64,000 bases of DNA from Marinobacter salexigens (GTDB lineage: Bacteria; Pseudomonadota; Gammaproteobacteria; Pseudomonadales; Oleiphilaceae). The position numbers and the translations under genes are program-made. The notes under the pieces were generated by a model that was not told the DNA's origin, searched no databases, and saw only the letters and a program-made list of their open reading frames with translations. Positions 25,955-34,983 of this stretch are shown here, piece after piece. Numbering within the stretch: the first letter of the stretch is position 1; each line of letters opens with the position of its first letter. Where the stretch lies: assembly GCF_002806945.1 (NCBI RefSeq), contig NZ_NIHC01000004.1, forward strand, positions 434,001 to 498,000, read 5' to 3'.

Positions 25955-27034
25955 ATGTTCAGAATTTTACGCGGCCTTGCGCACAAATACTTTTCAGATG
26001 AAGAAGCTGTAATTCTTTTCCTGATTTTGGTGATAGGCACATTCTTTGTTATCTGGTTCGGGGCCATGCTGGCACCTGCCATCGCCTCCCTCATCATCGC
26101 CTTTATTCTGCAGGGACTCGTTACCCGACTGAATTCACTTGGAGTGCCTGAAGGTGTCGCAATACTTGGCGTGTTCCTGATGTTTCTCGGGGTGCTGGTG
26201 GGTTTTCTTTTTGGAATGCTGCCGCTCATATGGACCCAGATCAGTGCCCTTGCAGGCGAGGCACCCAGGATTATCGGTGAGTTGCAGACCTACCTTGAGT
26301 TGCTGCCGGAGGAGTATCCACACCTTATCTCTGCCAAAACCGTCAGTAACCTCTATCAGCAGGTAAACACAGAAGTAGGGCACATGACCCAATGGCTGGT
26401 TTCCTTTTCGCTTTCCAGTATTCCCGGTCTTGTCGCACTGCTCATTTATATGGTGCTGGTGCCAATCCTGGTGTTCTTTTTTCTGAAAGATCGTGAAGTT
26501 CTGCTTGGGGCTATTTCCAGGCTACTCCCGCCCCAGCGCCCGATGATGCTGCAGATCTGGCACGAGGTGAACCTTCAGAGTGCTAACTATGTTCGCGGCA
26601 AGGCCGTGGAGATTCTGATCGTGGGTGGAACAACCTATGTGGCCTTCAAGCTTCTGGGTGTTCCCTATGCAGCGCTTCTGTCACTTTTGGTGGGATTAAG
26701 CGTTGTCATTCCATACATTGGTGCGGCTGTCGTGACCGTTCCGGTAGCCGTTATTGCGTTGTTTGCCTTCGGATGGGGTAGCCATTTCATCTGGGTAATG
26801 GTGATATACGGCTTGATTCAGGCGCTGGACGGCAATGTGCTCGTTCCTGTGTTATTTTCGGAAGTGAACAGTCTGCATCCAGTTGTTATCATCATATCTG
26901 TGTTGTTTTTCGGTGGCATCTGGGGGTTGTGGGGCGTTTTCTTTGCGATTCCGCTGGCGACCATGTTGAAAGCTGTATTCTTTGCCTGGCCGGTGAAGAC
27001 GCCTGTTTCCCCAGCCAGTTCGGACCAAGTGTAA
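25955..27034 (+). CDS. AI-2E family permease (PerM-like)
   Basis: A 359-residue polytopic membrane protein of the AI-2E/PerM superfamily, with about seven to eight membrane segments. The family-typical block lies near the C-terminus: IQALDGNVLVPVLFSEVNSLHPVVIIISVLFFGGIWGLWGVFFAIPLA in outline (residues 280-330). Its transported substrate is unknown; relatives have been linked to autoinducer export or Na+/H+ antiport. ATG 25955, after CCGGAG, is preferred to an in-frame start inside tusA at 25925. dapA follows after 65 bases. Confidence 0.92.
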   Translation: MFRILRGLAHKYFSDEEAVILFLILVIGTFFVIWFGAMLAPAIASLIIAFILQGLVTRLNSLGVPEGVAILGVFLMFLGVLVGFLFGMLPLIWTQISALAGEAPRIIGELQTYLELLPEEYPHLISAKTVSNLYQQVNTEVGHMTQWLVSFSLSSIPGLVALLIYMVLVPILVFFFLKDREVLLGAISRLLPPQRPMMLQIWHEVNLQSANYVRGKAVEILIVGGTTYVAFKLLGVPYAALLSLLVGLSVVIPYIGAAVVTVPVAVIALFAFGWGSHFIWVMVIYGLIQALDGNVLVPVLFSEVNSLHPVVIIISVLFFGGIWGLWGVFFAIPLATMLKAVFFAWPVKTPVSPASSDQV

Positions 27035-27099
27035 TTTAATTCTCTTGTGTCAGTTCGTGCCCAACATTACCATATTCGTTTTATTCGGACGGAGCTTTT

Positions 27100-27978
27100 A
27101 TGATTACGGGTAGCCTTGTCGCACTGGTCACGCCCATGCATCCAAACGGTGACATTCACTGGGAGCATCTGGACAAACTGGTGGACTTTCATCTGGACAA
27201 CGGTACTAACGGCATTGTTGCTGTAGGAACCACCGGCGAATCCGCAACGCTCGATCAGCAAGAGCACTGCCGGGTAATCGGTTACATCATCAAACGCGTG
27301 AACGGGCGTATTCCTGTTATCGCCGGCACCGGCGGCAACAGCACCCGCGAAGCCATCTATCTGACCACCGAAGCCCACAAACTGGGTGCGGATGCCTGTC
27401 TGCTGGTTGTGCCTTATTACAACAAGCCTACCCAGGAAGGTCTTTATCAGCACTTCAAAGCCATCGCAGAAGCGGTACCCGGTATGAGCCAGATGCTCTA
27501 CAACGTGCCCGGACGCACGGCCTGCGATATGCTGAATGAAACCGTTCTGCGGCTGGCCGACATTCCGAACATTGTTGCTATCAAGGATGCCACGGGCAAC
27601 ATTCCTCGGGGTTCAGAACTGATTGAAGCGCTCAATGGCCGGCTGGCGGTTTATTCCGGCGACGATGCCACCGCAGCAGAGCTGATGCTGGCAGGCGCCA
27701 AAGGCAACGTGTCGGTTACAGCAAACGTCGCTCCCAAAGGCATGTCTGAACTCTGTGCCGCGGCCATCGCGGGCAACCGGGAAGAAACCGAACGTCTGAA
27801 TGAGCTTCTGATGCCTTTGAACCGCAAACTGTTCCTTGAGGCGAACCCCATTCCGGTAAAATGGGCGCTCCAGCGTATGGGCATAATCGGCGAAGGTATA
27901 CGGCTGCCATTGACTCAGCTCAGTGAGAAGTTCCACGAGGAAGTGGAAGAAGCCATGGCCGCCTCGGGTGTACTCTGA
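27100..27978 (+). CDS. dapA: 4-hydroxy-tetrahydrodipicolinate synthase DapA
   Basis: DapA condenses pyruvate with aspartate semialdehyde at the branch point to lysine and diaminopimelate. The 292-residue TIM barrel shows [10 protein letters not shown] near residue 43, the Tyr of [14 protein letters not shown] near 133 and the Schiff-base lysine in [11 protein letters not shown] at about residue 161, with [18 protein letters not shown] near 184. The gene pair dapA-bamC is conserved in gammaproteobacteria, and the lipoprotein gene starts 47 bases downstream. Confidence 0.97.
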   Translation: MITGSLVALVTPMHPNGDIHWEHLDKLVDFHLDNGTNGIVAVGTTGESATLDQQEHCRVIGYIIKRVNGRIPVIAGTGGNSTREAIYLTTEAHKLGADACLLVVPYYNKPTQEGLYQHFKAIAEAVPGMSQMLYNVPGRTACDMLNETVLRLADIPNIVAIKDATGNIPRGSELIEALNGRLAVYSGDDATAAELMLAGAKGNVSVTANVAPKGMSELCAAAIAGNREETERLNELLMPLNRKLFLEANPIPVKWALQRMGIIGEGIRLPLTQLSEKFHEEVEEAMAASGVL

Positions 27979-28025
27979 GTTTGCCGATACAAACCCTGAA
28001 ACAGTCCCACACAGAGAGAAGGCCG

Positions 28026-29153
28026 ATGCCGGTTCTTTCAAGAACCCGTAGTGTTTTTGCTTTTCGTCACATGGCTACTGCGTCCGGATTGCTGCTGATC
28101 ACAGCAGTATCCGGCTGCGGCTTGATTGAAGATCGCTCTGAACGCTATGTGAATGAAAGCGAAGGGGATGCCCTGGTTCTTCCGGAAGCAGCAGATACAT
28201 CCCGCTTTTCGCAAGTAATGCCCATCCGGCAGGTAAACCCGGCAGATGCAAGTAAAATGTATGTGTCTGATATACCTCGTCCTCCGGACATGACCGCCGA
28301 GATCCTCGAAGAAAACTACCTGGTTGAAGAGCTGGATGGCCGTGCCTGGTTGTTGGTAAACGATGTGCCAGGGCGTATCTGGCCAGCCGTAACGGCTTAT
28401 ATGAATGAGCAAGGCCTGGGCGTTGCCCACGACAATCCTCAGCTGGGCCTGCTGCAAAGTGAGCTTGCAAACTTCAGCATGCGCGCCCGCGAACTTCTTG
28501 AGCTTTCCAGTGCACCTGCCGAGGCAACCACGGCAGAGCCAAAAGCAGTATTGCAGGTGCGTATAGCACCGGGGGTTCGCCGCAAAACCACAGAGATTCA
28601 GGTGCGGAAGCTCACTTCCGATGGCATGACAGAAGCTGAATCAGCCTGGCCTGGAGAACTGATTCCCTGGCGCGAAATTACTGTGCCGTCTGTCAATCAA
28701 ATCGCCTTGCAGAAACGCCTTCTTGCCGATTTGGGCGAGTTCCTCAAAACCCGCGAAGAGAGTAAAACCTTCTCCCGTGCAGCCTCAGGCATGGTCGCCA
28801 AACCCTTGGTAAGGCTCATATCTGAAAACGACAGGCCTCAGGCGATCCGTATGGACCTGGATTATGGGCGTTCCTGGGCTGAGGTTAATCGCGCGCTCGT
28901 AGAGTCGGATGTCGGCATACTTGATCTTAACCGCAGTGAAGGCTGGTTTTTTGTTGATTTCCGCAGTGCCAGCGAGCGTGAGCCGGGCTGGTTTAGCTGG
29001 TTCAGTGATAAAGAGAAGCCTCGCCATACCCATACGGTCAATCTGGTTGATCGCGACGGCCAGATACAGGTTACAGCTCAGAATGCAGAGGGTTACAGCG
29101 GCGACCGGCTTGCCGAAGATTTGCTGAAACAGCTGTTCGATTACCTATACTGA
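28026..29153 (+). CDS. bamC: Outer membrane assembly lipoprotein BamC
   Basis: BamC (NlpB) is a lipoprotein of the BAM complex that inserts beta-barrels into the outer membrane. From ATG 28026 it has 375 residues. The basic start and hydrophobic stretch end in the lipobox AVSGC (Cys about residue 33), followed by a long unstructured segment with DIPRPPDMTAEILEENY and two helix-grip domains (about residues 115-230 and 265-375). AGAGAAGG precedes the start; the longer TTG-initiated frame from 27981 is rejected because it would displace the signal peptide. Position between dapA and purC is conserved. Confidence 0.93.
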   Translation: MPVLSRTRSVFAFRHMATASGLLLITAVSGCGLIEDRSERYVNESEGDALVLPEAADTSRFSQVMPIRQVNPADASKMYVSDIPRPPDMTAEILEENYLVEELDGRAWLLVNDVPGRIWPAVTAYMNEQGLGVAHDNPQLGLLQSELANFSMRARELLELSSAPAEATTAEPKAVLQVRIAPGVRRKTTEIQVRKLTSDGMTEAESAWPGELIPWREITVPSVNQIALQKRLLADLGEFLKTREESKTFSRAASGMVAKPLVRLISENDRPQAIRMDLDYGRSWAEVNRALVESDVGILDLNRSEGWFFVDFRSASEREPGWFSWFSDKEKPRHTHTVNLVDRDGQIQVTAQNAEGYSGDRLAEDLLKQLFDYLY

Positions 29154-29200
29154 TTTAGAAGGAGTGCCTGCACTGCAGGCCTCTATTTCGGAGACTTACG

Positions 29201-29914
29201 ATGGAAAAACGCGAAGAACTTTACGCAGGCAAGGCAAAATCCGTATACCGCACCGACGATCCGGAGCGCTTTGTCCTGGTCTTCCGTGACGATACGTCGG
29301 CATTTGACGGCGAAAAGAAAGAACAGCTCAACCGCAAGGGCATGGTAAACAACCGTTTCAATGCGTTTATCATGGACAAGCTTGAGGCAGCCGGTGTACC
29401 AACACACCATGAGGGTTTGTTGTCCGCGACGGAATCGCTGGTCAAGAAGCTCGACATGATCCCTGTAGAATGCGTTGTGCGCAATGTCTCTGCAGGTAGC
29501 CTGTGCCGCCGCCTGGGCGTGGAAGAAGGGCTGGAGCTGAACCCGCCAACCTATGAGCTGTTCCTGAAAGATGACGCTCTGCATGACCCTATGGTGAACG
29601 AATCCCTGGCAGTGAGCTTCAATTGGGCAACAGAAGCCGAACTCGCGCGAATGAAAGAATTGACCTACAAGGTAAACGGCGTTCTGAAAACTCTGTTTGA
29701 TGAAGCCGGCATGCTGCTGGTGGATTACAAGCTGGAGTTCGGCCGTAGCGGCGGAGAAATTGTACTGGGTGATGAGTTCAGCCCCGACGGCTGCAGGATC
29801 TGGGATAAAGAAACCCGAAAGAAGATGGACAAGGATCGCTTCCGGCAGGGGTTGGGCGACGTTATCGAAACCTATGAAGAAGTTGGTCGTCGCATTGGTA
29901 TCAACTTCGACTGA
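29201..29914 (+). CDS. purC: SAICAR synthetase PurC
   Basis: PurC joins aspartate to CAIR in purine biosynthesis. The 237-residue protein starts with the conserved [17 protein letters not shown] and shows [28 protein letters not shown] near 94, [10 protein letters not shown] near 172 and [18 protein letters not shown] near 188. The GGAG-containing stretch before the ATG follows an inverted repeat, GCCTG/CAGGC (29166-29170 and 29176-29180), with no T tract, so I do not call a terminator there. Confidence 0.97.
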   Translation: MEKREELYAGKAKSVYRTDDPERFVLVFRDDTSAFDGEKKEQLNRKGMVNNRFNAFIMDKLEAAGVPTHHEGLLSATESLVKKLDMIPVECVVRNVSAGSLCRRLGVEEGLELNPPTYELFLKDDALHDPMVNESLAVSFNWATEAELARMKELTYKVNGVLKTLFDEAGMLLVDYKLEFGRSGGEIVLGDEFSPDGCRIWDKETRKKMDKDRFRQGLGDVIETYEEVGRRIGINFD

Positions 29915-29960
29915 TTTAACGCCATAAAATCAACCAGACGCTAAAAAACACAGGTGCACC

Positions 29961-30686
29961 ATGCGAAAGCTCACACTAGCAGTAGGCAGTTCTTTAATCC
30001 TGGCAGCCCCACTGGCCCAGGCCGACATTGTGGGCCTTGGAGCTAGCGTTGGCTACTGGGATACGGATGTGTCTGGAAAGGTAGCAACAGGCAGCGATTC
30101 TGTTGATGTGAATGATGAGCTTCGCCTCAAAGACGATGGCAAAGCCAACGCCAGCATTTACCTGGAGCACCCTGTGCCCTTGCTGCCGAATGTGCGACTG
30201 GCTTACACGCTGATTCAGCAGAGTGGAAATGGCACGCTTACGAGTGACTATGGCAACGTTAGTGTTGGCAACGTGCGTTCTGAGCTTGACCTTGAGCAGC
30301 TGGATCTCACTCTGTACTACGAAATCCTGGATAACTGGGTGAACCTGGATCTGGGTCTGACAGTTCGGGATTTTTCAGGTGAGCTTTTGGTGACTCAAAG
30401 TGGCAGCACCCCTGAGCAAACCAAAGCCGATGCTGTATTGCCACTAGGCTATATCGCCGCACGCTTTGACCTGCCGCTAACCGGCGTAGCTGTTGGCGCT
30501 GAAGGCAACTTCATTGCCTATGACGGTGATTCCATCCGCGACTTCAACGTGTACGGCCAGTTCAGCATTTCTCTGCTGCAACTGCGCGCAGGCTATCGCC
30601 AGATTGCCGTCGATTACGAAGATGGCAGCGACCTGTTCGATGTAAAAATCGACGGACCGTTCATCAGTGCGGGCGTTACTTTCTAA
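29961..30686 (+). CDS. Small outer-membrane beta-barrel protein (TIGR04219-like)
   Basis: A 241-residue protein with a cleavable signal peptide ending near APLAQA (residue 21). The rest is alternating hydrophobic and polar strands rich in Gly, Asp and Tyr, beginning IVGLGASVGYWDTDVSG and ending with FISAGVTF, an aromatic C-terminus of the type recognised by the BAM complex. The pattern resembles the TIGR04219 family of uncharacterised proteobacterial outer-membrane proteins. No catalytic or ligand-binding motif is visible and the function is unknown. It stands between purC and a sugar epimerase gene. Confidence 0.8.
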   Translation: MRKLTLAVGSSLILAAPLAQADIVGLGASVGYWDTDVSGKVATGSDSVDVNDELRLKDDGKANASIYLEHPVPLLPNVRLAYTLIQQSGNGTLTSDYGNVSVGNVRSELDLEQLDLTLYYEILDNWVNLDLGLTVRDFSGELLVTQSGSTPEQTKADAVLPLGYIAARFDLPLTGVAVGAEGNFIAYDGDSIRDFNVYGQFSISLLQLRAGYRQIAVDYEDGSDLFDVKIDGPFISAGVTF

Positions 30687-30729
30687 GAGAATTTATCGCC
30701 AATTGGCCGATTAAAAGGGAGCGAAAGAC

Positions 30730-31737
30730 TTGAAGATTCTGGTAACGGGCACCGCAGGATTCATCGGCGCGCAGCTGGCGCACCGGTTACTTGAGCGGGG
30801 AGATGAAGTCATCGGCGTTGACAACGTTAACGACTATTACGATGTCAATCTCAAGGAAGCCCGGCTTGCACGCCTTACTGGACGCCCCGGCTTCACAGAA
30901 GTGCGTCAGGACGTTGCAGACCGCTCTGTAATGGCCGACATCTTTGCAAAGCATCGCCCCGAACGAGTTGTGCACCTTGCTGCCCAGGCAGGTGTGCGCT
31001 ATTCGATTGAAAACCCCAATGCCTATGTAGATGCTAACCTTGTTGGCTTCATGAACATCCTCGAAGGCTGCCGCCATAACCAGGTGAAACACCTGGTTTA
31101 TGCATCCAGCAGCTCTGTTTATGGCGCTAACGAGGCCATGCCCTTTGCTGTTCGCGACAATGTGGATCACCCGTTAAGCCTGTATGCGGCCTCAAAGAAA
31201 GCCAATGAGCTGATGGCCCATACATACAGCCATCTCTACGGGCTACCAACCACTGGCCTGCGCTTCTTCACGGTATATGGCCCCTGGGGCCGCCCGGATA
31301 TGGCGTTGTTTATCTTCACCAGGAAAATTCTTGCAGGTGAGCCCATCGATGTCTTCAATCACGGCCACCACAAGCGGGATTTCACCTACATTGACGATAT
31401 TGTAGAAGGCGTTATCCGCGCTCTTGATCAGGTAGCACAGCCCAACGAGGAGTGGAGCGGAGCAGCGCCTGATCCAAGCACCAGCAAGGCCCCGTACCGC
31501 ATTTACAACATTGGTAGCAACAACCCCGTTGAGTTGTCCCGCTTCATAGAGATCATTGAAGACAGAACGGGAAAAAAAGCGCAGAAGAACCTGCTGCCTA
31601 TGCAGCCTGGTGATGTGCCTGCCACCTACGCCAATGTCGATGACCTGATCAGTGACGTAGGGTACAAGCCGGAAACCCCCGTGGAGGAGGGCATAGCCAG
31701 GTTCGTGGATTGGTATCGCGACTTTTACAAAGTCTGA
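30730..31737 (+). CDS. NAD-dependent nucleotide-sugar epimerase (UDP-glucuronate 4-epimerase-like)
   Basis: A 335-residue short-chain dehydrogenase/reductase of the extended type. The NAD-binding GTAGFIG motif is at residues 7-13, [16 protein letters not shown] near 36, [15 protein letters not shown] near 90, the active-site YAASKKANE near 153 and the [14 protein letters not shown] block near 180. This combination, with DNVNDYYD and AGVRYS, is typical of UDP-glucuronate 4-epimerases of capsule and exopolysaccharide pathways. The start is TTG with AAGGGAG upstream. Its product could feed the polysaccharide cluster later in the window (inference). Confidence 0.88.
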   Translation: MKILVTGTAGFIGAQLAHRLLERGDEVIGVDNVNDYYDVNLKEARLARLTGRPGFTEVRQDVADRSVMADIFAKHRPERVVHLAAQAGVRYSIENPNAYVDANLVGFMNILEGCRHNQVKHLVYASSSSVYGANEAMPFAVRDNVDHPLSLYAASKKANELMAHTYSHLYGLPTTGLRFFTVYGPWGRPDMALFIFTRKILAGEPIDVFNHGHHKRDFTYIDDIVEGVIRALDQVAQPNEEWSGAAPDPSTSKAPYRIYNIGSNNPVELSRFIEIIEDRTGKKAQKNLLPMQPGDVPATYANVDDLISDVGYKPETPVEEGIARFVDWYRDFYKV

Positions 31738-31738
31738 T

Positions 31739-32134
31739 TCAGGAGGCGTTGCCGAAGCGCTCTGCTAGCCAGGCATTAATATCATTGGATTCATACATCC
31801 ATTGTTCGCTGCCGTCCTCATTCTGAATCCGCAGGCAAGGCACCTTCACATTACCGCCGCCCTGTTCCAGTTCGGCCCTGTGGGCTTCATTGTGCTGTGC
31901 ATCCCGTTTCTCAATAGTCAGGTTCAGCCGCGTAATTTGTTTGCGTACCTTGACGCAGAATGGGCAAGTCTTGAACTGATACAGAGCAAGCCGCTCACAA
32001 GCTGCATCCACTACCTGTTGTTCTTCTGGACTGCGTTGCACGGGCTTTCCGCCGCCCAGCTTTTCGCTCAGTAGCACAAAGGGTGTCAAAATAAGACGTA
32101 ACGTCCGGAAAAAATAACGAATAACCACTCGCAT
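31739..32134 (-). CDS. Membrane-anchored glutaredoxin family protein
   Basis: A 131-residue protein with an N-terminal hydrophobic segment (residues 4-23, IRYFFRTLRLILTPFVLL), then a thioredoxin-fold domain with the glutaredoxin dithiol motif CPFC (YQFKTCPFCVKVRK) near residue 57, the cis-proline in KVPCLRI near 98 and a C-terminal helix SNDINAWLAERF. It probably works as a thiol-disulfide oxidoreductase or glutathione transferase-like protein facing the cytoplasm; the target is unknown. Its stop lies one base beyond the convergent epimerase gene. Confidence 0.88.
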   Translation of the reverse strand: MRVVIRYFFRTLRLILTPFVLLSEKLGGGKPVQRSPEEQQVVDAACERLALYQFKTCPFCVKVRKQITRLNLTIEKRDAQHNEAHRAELEQGGGNVKVPCLRIQNEDGSEQWMYESNDINAWLAERFGNAS

Positions 32135-32241
32135 TGAATAAACCTTTAATTCGACAGATGAAATTCAGTGGGCAGTATAAAGCAAAACCGGTATGGTTCG
32201 GGTAATCAGCCTGCATACGTAAGTTTTAGAAGGAACTGCAA

Positions 32242-32925
32242 ATGAAGTCGATCTCCCTTTGGGATTTGCCCACACGACTGTTTCACTGGCTTTTAGTGAT
32301 TGCTGTTACAGGCGCACTGGTGTCCGTTAGCCTTGGTGGCACCTGGATGCTGTGGCACGAACGCTTTGGTATCGCCATCGTGGGGCTGATCAGTTTTCGT
32401 TTGGCATGGGGCATCGTTGGGTCCACCTACGCCCGCTTTTCGCAATTTGTTCCGGGGCCTTTTTCAATTGCTGCGTACTTGAAGGGGGAGTGGCAAGGTT
32501 TGGGGCACAACCCCTTGGGCGCTCTTTCTGTGCTGGCGATGCTGGGGCTACTGGGGTTTCAAGCGGTTACAGGCCTGTTTGCAACGGATGCCATAGCGTT
32601 TAACGGGCCACTTTACCGTGCGGTATCGTCTGGCTGGAACGATACAATCACCTCCTGGCACAAGCTGACGGAATGGTTCATTTATGGCTTGATCGGTCTG
32701 CATATCGTAAGCGCTTTTTTTTATACGCTGGTTAAAAAAGACAACTTGATCACACCGATGATCAGCGGACGCAAAAAAGTCAGTAAAGAGCATGGCGAGG
32801 AGAGAACCGGTGGTGGCCTGATAGCGCTTATTATCGCATTGGCGGTAGCAGCATTTGCAGTTTGGGTAGCCACTGGCGGGCTATTGTCACCCCCTCCGCC
32901 GCCGCCACCCGATCTGGGTTGGTAA
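32242..32925 (+). CDS. Cytochrome b561 family membrane protein
   Basis: A 227-residue di-haem cytochrome b of the CybB/Ni-Fe-hydrogenase b-type family. It begins LWDLPTRLFHWLLV, the classic first-helix haem-ligand pattern, with more candidate His ligands in LWHERFG, SWHKLTEWFIYGLIGLHIVSAF. Four membrane helices form the core. Unusually, a fifth hydrophobic segment (about 190-212) follows a charged linker and the protein ends in a run of seven prolines. It faces a convergent gene for a c-type cytochrome, a natural electron partner in the periplasm (inference). Confidence 0.88.
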   Translation: MKSISLWDLPTRLFHWLLVIAVTGALVSVSLGGTWMLWHERFGIAIVGLISFRLAWGIVGSTYARFSQFVPGPFSIAAYLKGEWQGLGHNPLGALSVLAMLGLLGFQAVTGLFATDAIAFNGPLYRAVSSGWNDTITSWHKLTEWFIYGLIGLHIVSAFFYTLVKKDNLITPMISGRKKVSKEHGEERTGGGLIALIIALAVAAFAVWVATGGLLSPPPPPPPDLGW

Positions 32926-32954
32926 GCGGCAGCAAAGTGGGTTACTGGTAAGGC

Positions 32955-33422
32955 TTACTCGGCACGGAACTCGTCGTGGCAAGCCTTGCATGACTTCCCG
33001 ACTTCGCTGAACTGAGCAGCCAGGGCGCCTTTGCCGCCGCCATTCGCTGCGACTTCCTGAAGCTTGTTCGCAGCCTGCGCAAAGCCAATGGCAACCTCGC
33101 GAGCTTTTTCTGGCTTATCAAAAAACACTGGCTTCAGCCTCGTGTTGTCGTTTTTGTCGTTGGCGGAACCAGGGCCAAAGAGCCCGCCCAGCCCGGAGTT
33201 GGCTACTGAGGCAATGGCATTCGCCGCTGCCAGCATTTGTTGCTCGTTATAGGCAACAGTGCCGTCAATCGCCTGAGCCTTGATCTTACCCATATTCCAC
33301 GCTGCAAACGTAAAGGCGCTTTGGCGGGTTTCAATCTGCTCTTCTACATCCAGTTGGGCTATAGCAGGGGTGGCTACGGCGGCGCTTAATGCCAAGGCCG
33401 CGAAAATTCCGGTTTTACGCAT
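32955..33422 (-). CDS. Cytochrome c' (c-type cytochrome, class II)
   Basis: A 155-residue periplasmic haem protein. A signal peptide (MRKTGIFAALALSAAVATPAIAQ) is followed by a four-helix-bundle domain, with the haem-attachment motif CKACH very near the C-terminus (SCKACHDEFRAE), the hallmark arrangement of cytochrome c'. I start at the ATG ending at 33422 because it begins the signal peptide; an in-frame start nine codons upstream is less likely. Cytochromes c' bind NO or CO, or carry electrons; which applies here is unknown. It converges with the b561 gene. Confidence 0.9.
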   Translation of the reverse strand: MRKTGIFAALALSAAVATPAIAQLDVEEQIETRQSAFTFAAWNMGKIKAQAIDGTVAYNEQQMLAAANAIASVANSGLGGLFGPGSANDKNDNTRLKPVFFDKPEKAREVAIGFAQAANKLQEVAANGGGKGALAAQFSEVGKSCKACHDEFRAE

Positions 33423-33576
33423 GGTGTTTATTCCTCTCTCGTCTATCAAAATAACTACAACGGTAAAGCCAGGTTGATGATTTCACATATCGGGGACGGT
33501 TTACATCAATAATGCCGTAAAAAACGGGTAAATCCAGTAGAGGTTTGGCAAATCGCAGGCGGGAATGTCTGAAAAC

Positions 33577-33618
33577 AAAAAAAGCCAGTTCTCACGATCT
33601 CCGTAAGTAACTGACTTT
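33577..33618 (-). terminator. Rho-independent terminator of tRNA-Val
   Basis: Read on the minus strand, AAAGTCAGTT pairs with AACTGGCTTT (33609-33618 with 33581-33590, one G-U pair) around an 18-base loop and runs into a T tract. It begins 11 bases after the tRNA-Val 3' end. Confidence 0.75.
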
Positions 33619-33629
33619 CTTGGCAGAAT

Positions 33630-33706
<77 letters not shown>

Positions 33707-33724
33707 AATTCTGCAACGAGGCGC

Positions 33725-33753
33725 AATATACTGATTATACCGCCGCTGGTCAA
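33725..33753 (-). promoter_or_regulatory. Sigma-70 promoter of tRNA-Val
   Basis: On the minus strand TTGACC (-35, 33748-33753) and TATATT (-10, 33725-33730) are separated by exactly 17 bases and followed by a GCGCC discriminator, the same as at the tRNA-Lys promoter. Confidence 0.75.
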
Positions 33754-33881
33754 CCATATTTTATCGGGTTGAGAGATTCAGAGTGCTCCGAGGTTCGCAG
33801 TCCCATAGTCGTGTCGAGTTATTTAACAATAACAAACTGGGTGAGTTAATAGGGTGTTGATAATGTTCGTCTTTTTATAGT

Positions 33882-33897
33882 TGGTTCGTGTTTTGCT
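33882..33897 (+). promoter_or_regulatory. Sigma-54 promoter of PEP-CTERM gene 33969
   Basis: TGGTTCGTGTTTTGCT has GG at 33883-33884 and GC at 33895-33896 with exactly ten bases between, and TTGC at the -12 element, matching the RpoN consensus in all key positions except the CA after GG. The predicted transcript would start about 60 bases before the PEP-CTERM gene. RpoN together with the PrsK/PrsR two-component system is known to control PEP-CTERM genes in other exosortase bacteria. A second such site precedes the other PEP-CTERM gene in this window. Confidence 0.7.
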
Positions 33898-33968
33898 ATG
33901 GAACAGCCGAGGGAACGCAAGATGTATAAAAAAGCGACCCGTCCACGAATGAAAATGGAGTTCATACT

Positions 33969-34829
33969 ATGAAACGAATTTTGCAGGGTGTAGCACTTTT
34001 TTCCACGGCGGTAATTTGCCAATCCGCTTCCGCGCTGGTGATTGATTCCACCTCTACCGATGGCAACGCCATGGCGAACGCATTGGTAGGGTCAGGTATT
34101 ACTATTTCCAACGTGAATTATGTAGGCGGAAGTAACCAATCCGGCTTCTTTTCCGACGGGTCATCGGTTCTCGGGATAGATAGCGGCTTGATCCTGACCA
34201 CTGGCAGCGCATGGAGTGCCCCAGGCCCCAATACGTCCGATGGCGCAAGCACCACTGTTGGTACGCCTGGTGATGCGGATCTGGATGCTCTTATTCCTCA
34301 GAACACACGCGATGCGGCCGTCCTGACATTTGATTTTGAATCAAATTCGGGCGATTTGTTCTTCAATTACGTTTTTGCTTCCGAGGAATATAACGAGTAC
34401 GTCGATTCTAGCTTCAACGATGTCTTTGCCTTTTTTGTTGATGGCGTCAATATCGCCGAGGCTCCTGACGGGCAGGCAGTCAGTATCAATAACGTAAACT
34501 GCGGTAATCCCTATTCCGGCATAGGTCCAAATTGTGATTACTATAACAACAATGATCTAAATGATGGCGGTCCTTACTTCGACATCGAATACGATGGCTT
34601 CACTGATGTGTTTGTCGCTTCGATACTTGGCTTGAGTGCCGGTTCCCATTCGATGAAGATCGCTATTGCTGACGCGGGGGATTCTGCTCTGGATTCTGCT
34701 GTTTTCCTGCAGGGCGGAAGCTTCTCTGATACTCCTCCTGAGGTTTCAGTCCCGGAGCCCGGCAGTTTGGCCCTGTTGCTGATGGGGTTAGGTGGTCTGG
34801 TTGCCACTCGGCGGAAGCAACATAACTGA
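33969..34829 (+). CDS. PEP-CTERM protein with choice-of-anchor L domain
   Basis: A 286-residue secreted protein. The signal peptide ends near SASA (residue 22). The body is a choice-of-anchor L-type domain, recognisable from ILTTGSAW, LTFDFESNSGDLFFNYVFASEEYNEYV, DVFAFFVDG and the Asn/Asp-rich stretch around residues 170-210. The C-terminus is a textbook PEP-CTERM sorting signal: VPEPGS, a hydrophobic helix LALLLMGLGGLVA and a basic TRRKQHN end, the substrate of an exosortase. GAAAATGGAG precedes the start. It has its own sigma-54 promoter and its own terminator, so it is a single-gene unit. Confidence 0.93.
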   Translation: MKRILQGVALFSTAVICQSASALVIDSTSTDGNAMANALVGSGITISNVNYVGGSNQSGFFSDGSSVLGIDSGLILTTGSAWSAPGPNTSDGASTTVGTPGDADLDALIPQNTRDAAVLTFDFESNSGDLFFNYVFASEEYNEYVDSSFNDVFAFFVDGVNIAEAPDGQAVSINNVNCGNPYSGIGPNCDYYNNNDLNDGGPYFDIEYDGFTDVFVASILGLSAGSHSMKIAIADAGDSALDSAVFLQGGSFSDTPPEVSVPEPGSLALLLMGLGGLVATRRKQHN

Positions 34830-34891
34830 TACCCTTCTGTTAAAAGCTTCATCCGGACAATTCGTTTTTACAGGCATGTTCGGGCGTCAAT

Positions 34892-34927
34892 AAAATGGGC
34901 CGGTGAAAAATCCACCGGCCCATTTTT
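34892..34927 (+). terminator. Terminator after PEP-CTERM gene 33969
   Basis: A 13-base-pair perfect stem AAATGGGCCGGTG (34893-34905) with CACCGGCCCATTT (34913-34925) around a seven-base loop, flanked by A and T runs on both sides. It can act in both directions and also sits about 57 bases beyond the stop of the convergent permease gene. Confidence 0.85.
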
Positions 34928-34983
34928 ATGTTTTTGTTTAACCTACCCGTCCAGATAAACAGGTTTGGAATTTTATTCGAGCG

